A stretch of 63,903 nucleotides of DNA, taken from Clostridia bacterium (lineage in GTDB: Bacteria; Bacillota; Clostridia; Oscillospirales; CAG-382). Position 1 is the first letter of the stretch. Each line of letters opens with the position of its first letter. The stretch is from assembly GCA_017399965.1 (NCBI GenBank), contig JAFQAP010000012.1:1-63903 (forward strand), written 5' to 3'. The position numbers were made by a program, and so were the translations under genes. A model generated the notes under the pieces. It was not told where the DNA came from. It saw only the letters and a program-made list of their open reading frames with translations, and ran no database searches. Shown piece after piece: positions 33,968-42,650 of this stretch.

Positions 33968-35401
33968 TTAAACTTTCAGTTCGCTGTTTTCTCCGCCCAC
34001 AAAATATTTATCGATTATGGGCTGTGCCACGTCTTGTATAAATTCTTCTGTCTGATGCACGCTTCTGCCGATATATTTTTCGGGCAGGAGCAGGGCGTTT
34101 ATCTCCTCTTCCGTAAGACCGAAGGCACTGTCCTCGGCAATACGCTTTATAAGGTCGTTTTCCTTGCCCTCAAGCTTTACGTTTGCCGCGGCGGCGTGAG
34201 AATGAACACGCAGTCTTTCGTGCAGTTCCTGCCTGTCGCCTCCCGCCTCAACGGCGCGCATCATAATATTTTCCGTCGCCATAAAGGGAAGCTTTTCCAT
34301 TACACGGCGGTTTATCACTTTATCGTAAACCACCATACCGGAGGTTACGTTAATATAAATATTGAGTATTGCGTCTATGGCAAGGAAGGCTTCGGAGGTG
34401 GATATACGTCTGTTTGCGGAATCGTCCAAGGTGCGCTCAAACCACTGTGTACCTGCGGTAAAGGCGGGGTTGAGAGAATCCGTAATAACGTATCTTGCCA
34501 ATGCGGATATACGCTCGCATCTCATAGGATTGCGCTTGTAAGGCATTGCGGATGAACCTACCTGGCTCTTTCCGAAAGGCTCTTCTATCTCCTCGAAGGA
34601 CTGAAGCAATCTAATATCGTTGGAGAACTTGTATGCGCTCTGGGCAAATCCCGAAAGCACGGAAAGGAAGTATGCGTCTACCTTTCTGGAATAGGTCTGT
34701 CCGGAAACAGCCACAACTCCGTCAAATCCGTAATCTGCGGCAATAAGCTCTTCAACCTTTTTAACCTTTTCTTCGTCGTTTCCGAAAAGCTCCATAAAGC
34801 TTGCCTGAGTGCCGGTGGTACCCTTTGAGCCAAGCATTTTCAATTCGCTTACTCTGTGTTCAAGCTCTTTAATATCCATAGAAAGCTCATACATCCACAA
34901 GGTTGCGCGTTTGCCTACTGTGGTAAGCTGTGCGGGCTGAAGATGGGTGTATGCCAGGCAGGGAAGGGATTTATACTTCTCCGCAAATTCGGCAAGATTT
35001 TTCATAACCGCGGCGGCTTTTTTAAGCACAATTTCGGACGCCTGTTTTAAAATTATAATATCGGTATTATCGCCTACGTAACAGCTTGTCGCACCGAGAT
35101 GGATAATAGGCTCTGCCTTGGGGCATTGCTCGCCAAAGGTGTGAATGTGTGCCATAACGTCGTGGCGCACCTTTCTTTCCCATTCGGCGGCTCTTTCGTA
35201 ATCCACGTTATCCTTGTTCGCTTCCATCTGGGCTATCTGCTCGTCGGTTATATTAAGACCGCAAGCCTTTTCCGCCTTTGCAAGGGATATCCACAGCTTT
35301 CTCCAGGTACGGAACTTGTTGTTATCGGAAAAAATATACTGCATATCGTCGCTTGCATAACGGGTGGAAAGGGGAGATATATATTTATCGTGTCTGTCCA
35401 T
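33968..35401 (-). CDS. purB: Adenylosuccinate lyase
   Basis: Works twice in purine synthesis, on SAICAR and on adenylosuccinate. The 477-residue protein has the fumarase-fold marks HDVMAHIHTF, HLGATSCYVGDN, THLQPAQLTTVGKR and the signature loop GSSAMPYKRNPMRCERI. Its A of ATG is shared with the TAA stop of purO (TAATG), so the two are coupled. It is present although purC, which makes its SAICAR substrate, is not in this operon. Confidence 0.96.
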   Translation of the reverse strand: MDRHDKYISPLSTRYASDDMQYIFSDNNKFRTWRKLWISLAKAEKACGLNITDEQIAQMEANKDNVDYERAAEWERKVRHDVMAHIHTFGEQCPKAEPIIHLGATSCYVGDNTDIIILKQASEIVLKKAAAVMKNLAEFAEKYKSLPCLAYTHLQPAQLTTVGKRATLWMYELSMDIKELEHRVSELKMLGSKGTTGTQASFMELFGNDEEKVKKVEELIAADYGFDGVVAVSGQTYSRKVDAYFLSVLSGFAQSAYKFSNDIRLLQSFEEIEEPFGKSQVGSSAMPYKRNPMRCERISALARYVITDSLNPAFTAGTQWFERTLDDSANRRISTSEAFLAIDAILNIYINVTSGMVVYDKVINRRVMEKLPFMATENIMMRAVEAGGDRQELHERLRVHSHAAAANVKLEGKENDLIKRIAEDSAFGLTEEEINALLLPEKYIGRSVHQTEEFIQDVAQPIIDKYFVGGENSELKV

Positions 35402-36126
35402 TATTCGTTACCGTTTTTGTTTATGATATACTGTCTTGCAGAACCGTCTGCAAGGCAGGTATATCTTACGTAAAGAGATATTTTATTTTCTTCGTTAAGA
35501 GATTCCCATATTTCCTGAGTGAATTTACCGATATCTCCGCAAATCTTTACTCTCTTGGGCTCGCCGGTAAAGGAGGGAAGGGGATTTCCGTCGCCGTTGT
35601 AGGTGTGGATAAAGTGTCCAAGACCTGCGGTGGGAGCATAAGAATAGGTAAATCTGTTGCAGGCGGTTCCTTCGGGGTCTGCGGATTTAAGTATGCTCAA
35701 TTTATAGGAATATCCCTTTTCGAAATCCTGCAGTATGGAAATTCTGGGGGTGAGATTGGGTGCATCGGGCTCAAAACAGCGGGTCTCAAGTCCTTTTTCA
35801 AAGGTTTCGCCTTTTGCAAGGAATTCGTATACGGTATCGGTCTGGTCGCCGTTGGTGGTTATCAGCTTGTTTTCAAACTTTCTGCAAGCGGCATATATAA
35901 TAAGGGAAGGGTCCTTTACCTTGCTTTCATCAAAAGCCTTGGTAATAATTGCACCGTCTTCACGCTCGGCAAAAACACGGTTACGGGAGTTTTCGCTTCT
36001 GCCCATAATAAAGTATGCGGTAACAGCATATTTTCCGCTTTCGTCAAGGCCTGCGATAATACCTCTGCCGGGGTAGGGGTTGTTGCCAACCAGTTCGTTT
36101 ATTGTGTAAGACTCGTATACGCTCAT
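35401..36126 (-). CDS. purO: IMP cyclohydrolase, PurO type
   Basis: Closes FAICAR to IMP, the last step of the pathway. The 241-residue protein belongs to the PurO/IMP_cyclohyd family first known from archaea, not to the PurH cyclohydrolase fold: NPYPGRGIIAGL at the N-terminus, AYFIMGRSENSRNRVF, TNGDQTDTVYE, and SYAPTAGLGHFIHTYNGDG. It complements the single-domain purH in the same operon. It sits between purN and purB. Confidence 0.9.
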   Translation of the reverse strand: MSVYESYTINELVGNNPYPGRGIIAGLDESGKYAVTAYFIMGRSENSRNRVFAEREDGAIITKAFDESKVKDPSLIIYAACRKFENKLITTNGDQTDTVYEFLAKGETFEKGLETRCFEPDAPNLTPRISILQDFEKGYSYKLSILKSADPEGTACNRFTYSYAPTAGLGHFIHTYNGDGNPLPSFTGEPKRVKICGDIGKFTQEIWESLNEENKISLYVRYTCLADGSARQYIINKNGNE

Positions 36127-36130
36127 TTTC

Positions 36131-36739
36131 TTATTCTCCTTTTTCTTTCATAATTCGTGCGGAAACCTTTTCCGCCGCAAGGGGAAGTATTATCCATTCC
36201 GCCTGCTCCATAACACGTCTTTGCAGGGTTTCGGGAGTATCGCCTTCCAAAACCTCCACAGCCCTCTGGGCGATAATCTCGCCGCCGTCGCAAATTTCGT
36301 TTACAAAGTGTACCGTTGCGCCCGTAACCTTAACGCCCTTTTCCAAAGCCGCCTCGTGAACGTGAAGTCCGTAAAAGCCTTCTCCGCAAAAAGAGGGGAT
36401 CAGCGCAGGGTGTACGTTTATTATACGGTTGGGATACCGCTTTGTGAAATTCTCGCTCAGTATGCACATAAAGCCGGCAAGAATTATTATCTCTGCCTTT
36501 ACTTCGGTCAAAATGCGCACCAGCTCATCCTCAAAGCCTTTTCCCAGTTCCTTTTTGTTTGCCACGTAACCTTTAATTCCCGCGTTTGAAGCACGGGTAA
36601 GCGCGTAAACATCGGGCTTGTTGGATATTACCGCAACTATTTCGCCGCTGTTTATAATACCGCTGTTTTGTGCATCTATAAGGGCTTGAAGGTTTGTTCC
36701 GCCGCCGGATACCAAAACCGCAATTTTAGTTTTTTCCAT
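36131..36739 (-). CDS. purN: Phosphoribosylglycinamide formyltransferase
   Basis: Uses 10-formyl-THF to formylate GAR. The 202-residue protein has the N-terminal VLVSGGGTNLQALIDA phosphate loop and the active-site stretch NVHPALIPSFCGEGFYG with GATVHFVNEICDGG behind it; the catalytic Asn-His-Asp set is intact. Four bases separate it from purO. It uses the folate product of Fhs, encoded at the operon end. Confidence 0.95.
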   Translation of the reverse strand: MEKTKIAVLVSGGGTNLQALIDAQNSGIINSGEIVAVISNKPDVYALTRASNAGIKGYVANKKELGKGFEDELVRILTEVKAEIIILAGFMCILSENFTKRYPNRIINVHPALIPSFCGEGFYGLHVHEAALEKGVKVTGATVHFVNEICDGGEIIAQRAVEVLEGDTPETLQRRVMEQAEWIILPLAAEKVSARIMKEKGE

Positions 36740-36751
36740 ATATTATCTTCC

Positions 36752-37801
36752 TCAAGCAATGATTATCTTTTCTTCGCCTTCGGAAATGTTTCCGATCACG
36801 TATGCGTCCTCGCCGTTTGCCTTAAGCACTTCTAAAGCGGTGTCCACGTCTTCGGGAGCAACTATTATGCTCATACCAACGCCCATATTATAGGTGTTGA
36901 ACATATCTCTTTCGGGAATGTTGCCGTCCTTTGCAATAACCTCGAATATGGGAAGTACCTTTACTGCGCTTCTGTCTACGTTTGCGCAAAGTCCGTCGGG
37001 AATGGAGCGGGGAATGTTTTCGTAAAATCCGCCGCCGGTAATGTGGGATATACCCTTAACGGACACCTTTTCAAGAAGGGCAAGCACGGGCTTAACATAT
37101 ATCTTTGTGGGAACAAGGAGCGCTTCCGCTACCGTCTTTCCTCCAAGCTCTTCACGGGGTACGTAAAGATCGGGATTATTATTGTCTATATCAAACACCT
37201 TGCGGCAAAGAGAAAAGCCGTTGGAATGAATACCGGTGGAGGGAAGCGCGATAATAACGTCCCCTGCTTTCATTTTGGTGTTGTCTATGATCTTCTTTTT
37301 GTCTACCACGCCCACGGTAAATCCCGCAAGGTCGTATTCATCCTCGGGCATCATACCGGGATGCTCTGCTGTCTCGCCGCCGATAAGGGCACAGCCGGAC
37401 TGCACACAGCCCTCTGCAACGCCTGCAACCAATTCCGCAATACGCTCGGGCACGTTTTTACCGCAAGCGATGTAATCAAGGAAGAATAAAGGCTTTGCGC
37501 CAACGCATATAACGTCGTTAACGCACATAGCCACGCAATCGATACCGATAGTATCGTGTTTATCGGTGAGGATAGCCAGCTTGAGCTTGGTTCCCACACC
37601 GTCGGTACCGGAAACAAGTACGGGTTCTTCCATGCCCGCAATATTCAGACCGAAGCATCCGCCGAAACCGCCCACGTCGTCAAGACAGCCTTCGTTACGG
37701 GTGCGGGCAACGTGCTTTTTCATAAGCTCAACGGCTTTGTAGCCTGCGGTTATATCCACGCCTGCTGCGGCGTAACTTTCGGAAAAGGAATTGGAATGCA
37801 T
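36752..37801 (-). CDS. purM: Phosphoribosylformylglycinamidine cyclo-ligase
   Basis: ATP-dependent ring closure of FGAM to AIR. The 349-residue protein has [16 protein letters not shown] at the start, [30 protein letters not shown] and [11 protein letters not shown], all typical AIR synthase motifs. Twelve bases before purN in the operon; 307 bp of repeat DNA separate it from purF. Confidence 0.96.
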   Translation of the reverse strand: MHSNSFSESYAAAGVDITAGYKAVELMKKHVARTRNEGCLDDVGGFGGCFGLNIAGMEEPVLVSGTDGVGTKLKLAILTDKHDTIGIDCVAMCVNDVICVGAKPLFFLDYIACGKNVPERIAELVAGVAEGCVQSGCALIGGETAEHPGMMPEDEYDLAGFTVGVVDKKKIIDNTKMKAGDVIIALPSTGIHSNGFSLCRKVFDIDNNNPDLYVPREELGGKTVAEALLVPTKIYVKPVLALLEKVSVKGISHITGGGFYENIPRSIPDGLCANVDRSAVKVLPIFEVIAKDGNIPERDMFNTYNMGVGMSIIVAPEDVDTALEVLKANGEDAYVIGNISEGEEKIIIA

Positions 37802-37849
37802 AATTTATCTCCTTCTGCCGTAAAAACGGCGGGTGTTTTGAATTTAAGT

Positions 37850-38010
37850 TGTGTGGTGTTTTTTCTCGGGGGCCCCAAAAATGCGCAAGCATTTTAGGGG
37901 CAATTTTTTTCGGGGTCCCCAAAAATCCGCAGGATTTTAGGGGTGTTTTTCAGGGGTGCTTTTTCCCGGGGTCCCCAAAAATCCGCAGGATTTTAGGGGT
38001 GTATTTTCTC
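37850..38010. repeat. Three tandem GGGGTCCCC-type hairpin units between purF and purM
   Basis: Three copies of a roughly 35-45 bp unit start at about 37867, 37912 and 37969. Each is CGGGG(T/G)CCCC, then an A-rich hairpin (AAAATCC-GCA-GGATTTT, or AAAATGC-GCAA-GCATTTT in the first), then AGGGG. CCCC and GGGG also pair, so each unit folds fully. A fourth copy of the same unit is at 51913-51944. Confidence 0.8.
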
Positions 38011-38108
38011 GGGGTCCCCGCAAAAGCGTTTTTCACGGTATATTCTTTTGGCTTCAGGGGTGTTTCGTGAAACACCCTTCCTTATCTGAAAAAACTTTTG
38101 TGGGGTGA
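38011..38108. repeat. About 100-bp dispersed repeat, copy A (downstream of purF)
   Basis: Starts GGGGTCCCCGCAAAAGCG, holds a central hairpin GTGTTTCGTGAAACAC and ends CTTTTGTGGGGTGATT, which runs into the purF stop codon. Copy B with the same order of blocks is at 54695-54792, right at the end of the M13 peptidase gene. Together with the tandem units this fills the 307-bp gap between purF and purM. Confidence 0.78.
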
Positions 38109-39533
38109 TTACTCTTTGCCATTCCAGCAGTATGTGCATAGTTTGCACTCGGGCAAGCCGATAGCTTCTATAATACCTTCAAGGGACTGGAAATCGAGAG
38201 AAGAGAATTTAAACTGCTCGCAAATGGTGTTTCTTAACTTTCTGCCTCTTTCGGAAGAAGAATCCAGATATTCGTCAATATGCTTTAATCCTTCGTCCCC
38301 CTCTAATTCCGCAATGGTGCGTCTGGCAATAAGCTCCATTTCGCTTCTGCCTCTTGAAAAGTTAAGGAACTTGCAGTTAAACATTATAGGCGGGCAGGCG
38401 CTTCTCATATGAACTTCCTTTGCGCCGTTATCGTAAAGAAAATCCACGGTTTCTTTAAGCTGTGTGCCTCTTACAATGGAATCGTCCACAAAAAGCAGCT
38501 TTTTATCCCGAATAAGCTCGGGCACGGGGATCTGCTTCATTTTCGCAATACGGTTTCTGTCCACCTGCTTTGCGGGGGTAAAGCTTCTCTGCCAGGTGGG
38601 AGTATATTTAATAAAGGGACGGGAAAAAGGCGCGGCGTTTTTGTTTGCATAGCCTATAGCGTGGGGAATGCCGGAATCCGGCATTCCGCTTACGTAATCC
38701 AGATCCTGAGCCACACCGCACTTTTTGTCATATTCAGCCATTATCTCGCCGTTGCGGTAACGCATAAGCTCTACGTTGACCCCCTCGTAGCTGGAGGAGG
38801 AGTAGCCGTAATAAGACCAAAGAAATGCGCATATCTTCATTTCCTTACCCGGCTCCGCAAGTCTTGTCATACTGTCCTTGGTTATTTCAACAATTTCGCC
38901 GGGGCCCAGCTCGCACACCGTTTCATAGCCTAATTTCTGGTATGCGAAGGATTCAAAGGACGCGCAGTAGCCGCCTTCGCTTTTGCCTATTATCACGGGA
39001 GTTCTGCCCAGCTTATCACGGGCGGCGATAATTCCGCCGTCTTCTTTTAATATAAGCAGGGAAAGACTGCCTTTTATCTGGTCCTGAACAAACTTGATAC
39101 CTTCTGCGAAATTTCCTTTTCTGCTTATAAGCGCCGCCGCAAGGTCGGTAGAGTTTACGGCACCGCTTGTCATGGCATTAAAATGTCCGTTTGCTTCAAC
39201 AAAGTATTTGTCTATCAGCTCGTCGGCATTGTTAATGGCGCCGACCGTGCATATCGCAAATTTTCCCAAAGCGGAGCGTATAAGAAGAGGCTGCGGATCG
39301 CTGTCGCTTATACAGCCGATAGCGGACGTTCCGTGCATTTCCTCGAATATATGCTCAAATTTTGTTCTGAAGGGGGAATTTTCTATATTATGAATTTCTC
39401 TCTGTAAACCTTTTTCTTGATCAAATGCCGCCATACCGCCGCGGCGAGTGCCCAAATGAGAATGGTAGTCGGTTCCGAAGAACACGTCTTCTACCGCGTC
39501 GTGATTGCAAGCGGCGCCAAAAAATCCGCCCAT
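38109..39533 (-). CDS. purF: PurF-like amidophosphoribosyltransferase lacking the glutaminase cysteine
   Basis: Expected role: first step of purine synthesis, PRPP to phosphoribosylamine. The PRPP site is intact (KLLFVDDSIVRGTQLKET) and C-terminal cysteines KLCTYC resemble the iron-sulfur ligands of the Bacillus-type enzyme. But the N-terminus reads MGGFFGAAC: residue 2, the nucleophilic Cys in ordinary PurF (MCGI), is Gly, and the HNGNL oxyanion motif is replaced (TVGAINNADEL). So glutamine hydrolysis should fail. Such MGGFFG proteins form their own subfamily; the protein may use free ammonia or have another role. 474 residues. TAA merges with a repeat. Confidence 0.87.
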   Translation of the reverse strand: MGGFFGAACNHDAVEDVFFGTDYHSHLGTRRGGMAAFDQEKGLQREIHNIENSPFRTKFEHIFEEMHGTSAIGCISDSDPQPLLIRSALGKFAICTVGAINNADELIDKYFVEANGHFNAMTSGAVNSTDLAAALISRKGNFAEGIKFVQDQIKGSLSLLILKEDGGIIAARDKLGRTPVIIGKSEGGYCASFESFAYQKLGYETVCELGPGEIVEITKDSMTRLAEPGKEMKICAFLWSYYGYSSSSYEGVNVELMRYRNGEIMAEYDKKCGVAQDLDYVSGMPDSGIPHAIGYANKNAAPFSRPFIKYTPTWQRSFTPAKQVDRNRIAKMKQIPVPELIRDKKLLFVDDSIVRGTQLKETVDFLYDNGAKEVHMRSACPPIMFNCKFLNFSRGRSEMELIARRTIAELEGDEGLKHIDEYLDSSSERGRKLRNTICEQFKFSSLDFQSLEGIIEAIGLPECKLCTYCWNGKE

Positions 39534-39574
39534 ATATATTCAACTGCCTTTCCGAAAAAGAGAATAAATGTCTG

Positions 39575-40057
39575 TTAACCGTTGATCGCTGCGTCTTTTG
39601 CCAAAACCTTTTCCGCATCGGACACACGTTTTGCGTCAAGCTTTGCCGCCAGCTCATCGTCGGACAAAGCTATCATCTGTGCAGCGAGAAGCGCTGCGTT
39701 TACCGCGCCGTCCACTGCTACGGTGGCAACGGGAATACCGGAGGGCATCTGTACGGTGGAAAGAAGTGCGTCCAGACCGTTGAACTTGCCTGCGCTTATG
39801 GGAATACCGATAACGGGGAGCGTGGTAGCCGCGGCAACCGCACCTGCAAGATGAGCCGCCATTCCTGCGGCGCATATCATTACGCCGTATCCGTTTTGTC
39901 TTGCTTCCGCGGTAAAGGTACGCACCTGCTCGGGTGTTCTGTGCGCGGATAACACACGCATAGTATAAGGAATGCCGAGAGACGCCAAAGTGTCTGCGGC
40001 TTTGGATACTACGGGCAGATCGCTGTCGCTTCCCATAATAATTGCAACTTTTTTCAT
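39575..40057 (-). CDS. purE: N5-carboxyaminoimidazole ribonucleotide mutase
   Basis: Moves the carboxyl group to form CAIR. The 160-residue class I PurE has [14 protein letters not shown], the active-site [11 protein letters not shown] and [12 protein letters not shown]. The ATG at 40057 follows GGAGG at a good distance; the longer frame would start inside the leader RNA. No purK is present here, so N5-CAIR must come from another locus. First gene of the operon, directly behind the riboswitch. Confidence 0.94.
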   Translation of the reverse strand: MKKVAIIMGSDSDLPVVSKAADTLASLGIPYTMRVLSAHRTPEQVRTFTAEARQNGYGVMICAAGMAAHLAGAVAAATTLPVIGIPISAGKFNGLDALLSTVQMPSGIPVATVAVDGAVNAALLAAQMIALSDDELAAKLDAKRVSDAEKVLAKDAAING

Positions 40058-40098
40058 AAGATCATATCCTCCGGTAAAATAAATAAACAAATCAAAAA

Positions 40099-40206
40099 TC
40101 AAAAAAGGACAGTCCTATGCCGTTGTAAATACGCTTAGGGCTGCCCAGACGGTCGGCTTTTATTTCGCCTTGCTCCCTTGCGTTGATTCGCAAAAACCGT
40201 CAGTTA
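40099..40206 (-). ncRNA. ZTP (pfl) riboswitch with terminator, upstream of purE
   Basis: The minus-strand leader matches the pfl/ZTP aptamer layout. From the 5' side: GTAACTGACGG, a hairpin TTGCG-AATCAA-CGCAA followed by GGGAGC, a small stem GGC/GCC, then GACCGTCTGGGCA, close to the conserved 3' block. The 3' block can instead pair with downstream sequence: GGGCAGCCCTA (40145-40135) with TAGGACTGTCC (40116-40106), one mismatch, followed by seven T's, i.e. an intrinsic terminator. So ligand (ZMP/ZTP, which builds up when 10-formyl-THF is short) would turn the operon on. Fold inferred by eye. Confidence 0.82.
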
Positions 40207-40230
40207 CAAAGCGATGTGCAAATTCGAATA

Positions 40231-40259
40231 TATAATAACATATATTGAAGAAAATGTAA
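40231..40259 (-). promoter_or_regulatory. Promoter of the purine operon
   Basis: Minus strand: -35 TTTACA (40259-40254), 17-bp spacer ending in TG-N, -10 TATTAT (40236-40231). The transcript would start about 20 bases before the aptamer. Confidence 0.8.
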
Positions 40260-40296
40260 ATAGCATTGAAAATTTTTTGTAAAGAAATTCGTCATT

Positions 40297-40430
40297 TTTT
40301 TGCATAGGCTTTTACCATTTCGACAAAAGCGCTTTTTTACCGCCAAGGAGCGTTTTATGCATAGGACAAAAGAGTATTTATGCAAAAAATAAAAGGAAGA
40401 ATTTATATTTTTTCTTTTTTATGCATATTT
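40297..40430. promoter_or_regulatory. Cluster of TGCATA words upstream of the branched-chain amino acid operon
   Basis: TGCATA or ATGCATA occurs at 40301, 40357 and 40421, with TATGCAA at 40379, all within 130 bp of very AT-rich DNA between the two divergent operons. Palindromic ATGCAT could be a regulator site; low complexity could also explain it. Confidence 0.3.
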
Positions 40431-40465
40431 TTGTAAAAATAATTTGATTTTTATTCAAAAGGGGG

Positions 40466-40494
40466 TTGACAAAACGTACCATCGGGTATACAAT
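40466..40494 (+). promoter_or_regulatory. Promoter of the branched-chain amino acid ABC operon
   Basis: TTGACA (40466-40471), 17-bp spacer, TACAAT (40489-40494). Near-consensus, about 57 bp before the first start codon. Confidence 0.88.
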
Positions 40495-40551
40495 GGGCTA
40501 AAATTTATTTGGTGTGGCATTAAAGCACTTAATTCAGAAAGGAATTTTACC

Positions 40552-41700
40552 ATGAAAAAAACAATGAAACTGGTATGCTTTGCATTGGCAATGGTTCTTT
40601 GCCTGCTTTGCGCTACCGCTTGCGGAGATACCAATTATACCGCAAACAACGAAACTTATGTTATCGGCGCTACCGGCCCTCTTACCGGTGATACCTCCGT
40701 TTACGGTGTTGCAGTACAGCGCGGCGCATCTCTCGCTATAGACGAGATCAATGCGGCAGGCGGTCTCAACGGCGTGCTCTTCTCCTTCGAAATGGTAGAC
40801 GATATGGCTGCTGCAGATAAGGCAGCTACCGGCTATACCTCTCTCTTTGAAAAGGGTATGCAGGCTTCCATCGGCAGCGTTACCTCCGGCTCCTGCGCAT
40901 CCTTCGCAGCAGAAGCAGCTAACGACGGCGTTCTGTTTATGACTCCCTCCGCTTCCGCAGAAAACGTTATCGGCGTAAGCGAAAACGCATTCCGTGTATG
41001 CTTCGGCGACGCTCAGCAGGGTACCATCGCAGCAAACACTCTGGTTGAGGATTATTCCAAGATCGGCGTTATCTACGATACCAGCGATCCTTATTCCGCA
41101 GGTCTTTACGAAGCTTTCGAAGCTCAGATGACCGAACTCGGCAAGGTTAAGGATACCGATTACTTCGTATACACCTTCACCAAGGAAACCAACAAGGATT
41201 TCTCTACTCAGGTTTCCGAACTCAAGGCTAAGGAATGCGACGTTCTCTTCCTCCCCTTCTACTACACCGAAGCAGCTCTCGTTTGCAAGAAGGCAGCTCA
41301 GCTTGATTTCAACGTTCCCGTATTCGGTTGTGACGGTCTTGACGGTATCAAGGATCAGCTTGATGACACCGTAACCGCAGTTATCTCCTACATCACTCCC
41401 TTTGACGTAACCAGCGCAGATGTTAAGGATTTCGTAGATGCTTTCCAGAAGAAGTACGGCGAAGCTCCCAACCAGTTCGCAGCAGACGGTTATGATGCTG
41501 TTATGATCATTTACGAAGCAATGAAAGCAGCTAACGTAAATGACGTTACCATCTCCGCTGCAGACCTTGCAGATCTTCTCCGCCCCGTTCTCACCGGCGG
41601 CACCTTTAAGTATGACGGTCTTACCGGTGACGGTATGACCTGGACTACCGCAGGCTCTTGCGAAAAGGCACCTAAGGTAGTTGTTGTAGAGCGCGACTGA
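40552..41700 (+). CDS. livJ: Branched-chain amino acid ABC transporter, substrate-binding lipoprotein
   Basis: Extracellular receptor that passes Leu/Ile/Val (or a related ligand) to LivHM. The 382-residue protein has a signal peptide and lipobox ATAC (Cys24), then the type I binding fold: YVIGATGPLTGDTSVYG, GASLAIDEINAAGGLNG, IGSVTSGSCASFAAEA and GVIYDTSDPYSAGLYEAF. The in-frame upstream extension lies over the promoter and is rejected; AGAAAGGA precedes the ATG used. First gene of a five-gene operon. Confidence 0.93.
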   Translation: MKKTMKLVCFALAMVLCLLCATACGDTNYTANNETYVIGATGPLTGDTSVYGVAVQRGASLAIDEINAAGGLNGVLFSFEMVDDMAAADKAATGYTSLFEKGMQASIGSVTSGSCASFAAEAANDGVLFMTPSASAENVIGVSENAFRVCFGDAQQGTIAANTLVEDYSKIGVIYDTSDPYSAGLYEAFEAQMTELGKVKDTDYFVYTFTKETNKDFSTQVSELKAKECDVLFLPFYYTEAALVCKKAAQLDFNVPVFGCDGLDGIKDQLDDTVTAVISYITPFDVTSADVKDFVDAFQKKYGEAPNQFAADGYDAVMIIYEAMKAANVNDVTISAADLADLLRPVLTGGTFKYDGLTGDGMTWTTAGSCEKAPKVVVVERD

Positions 41701-41785
41701 TCTTAATTTTATCAACTTGATTTTTGCAGAAGGGCAAAGCGGCATCTGCTTTGCCTTTCTGCGAATTCTTGCTTTAGGAGTATTT

Positions 41786-42649
41786 ATGAATACACTCATC
41801 AACGGCCTTTGTCTGGGCGGAATTTATGCGCTCATAGCACTTGGCTACACAATGGTATACGGTATCGCAAAGATGCTTAACTTTGCCCACGGTGATATTA
41901 TCATGGTGGGTGCTTACGCTGTTTTTACAACGCTTAGCATTATGGACCATCCCATTCCCGCGGTTATAGTCGCGGTCATTATATGTACCGTTCTGGGTAT
42001 CGTCACGGAACGGGTGGCATACCGTCCTCTGCGCGGCGCATCTCCTTTGGCGGTGCTTATTACGGCTATCGGCGTAAGCTATCTGCTTCAAAGCGTGTCA
42101 CAGCTCATATACGGTGCAGGTACACGTCCCGTTACTATAGGCAACTGGGGTTCTCTTGAGGTGATGGGTATATCCATAAGTATTTCTTCCTTGCTCACTT
42201 TGGGCCTTTGTATAGTTATAATGGTGGGGCTCACCCTGTTTATCAACAAGACAAAAGCAGGCACGGCAATGCTTGCCGTTTCGGAGGACAGAGCGGCGGC
42301 TTCTCTTATGGGTATAAACGTAAACGGCATTATCACCCTTACTTTTGCTATCGGCTCTGCTCTGGCGGCTTGCGCTTCCGTGTTCTATCTTATGCAGATC
42401 CCCGCAGTAAGCCCCACGCTGGGCGCAATGCCCGGTATTAAGGCGTTTACCGCGGCGGTCATCGGCGGTATCGGCTCTATTCCCGGAGCAATGGTAGGCG
42501 GAATTTTGCTCGGTATTATCGAAAAAGTTTGTTCCAGCATTCCTGTTTTGGCGCCCTATACCACTGCCATAGAGTTCGGTCTGCTGGTGCTCATACTTAT
42601 GGTCCGTCCTACGGGACTTATGGGCAAGACCAGAAGGGAGAAGGTATAA
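41786..42649 (+). CDS. livH: Branched-chain amino acid ABC transporter permease LivH
   Basis: One of two membrane channel subunits. The 287-residue protein has about eight membrane segments and LivH-type sequence: INGLCLGGIYALIALGYTMV, KMLNFAHGDIIMVGAY and GGIGSIPGAMVGGILLG (EAA-like loop for the ATPases). TAGGAG precedes the ATG. Next gene starts one base after its stop. Confidence 0.95.
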   Translation: MNTLINGLCLGGIYALIALGYTMVYGIAKMLNFAHGDIIMVGAYAVFTTLSIMDHPIPAVIVAVIICTVLGIVTERVAYRPLRGASPLAVLITAIGVSYLLQSVSQLIYGAGTRPVTIGNWGSLEVMGISISISSLLTLGLCIVIMVGLTLFINKTKAGTAMLAVSEDRAAASLMGINVNGIITLTFAIGSALAACASVFYLMQIPAVSPTLGAMPGIKAFTAAVIGGIGSIPGAMVGGILLGIIEKVCSSIPVLAPYTTAIEFGLLVLILMVRPTGLMGKTRREKV

Positions 42650-42650
42650 T

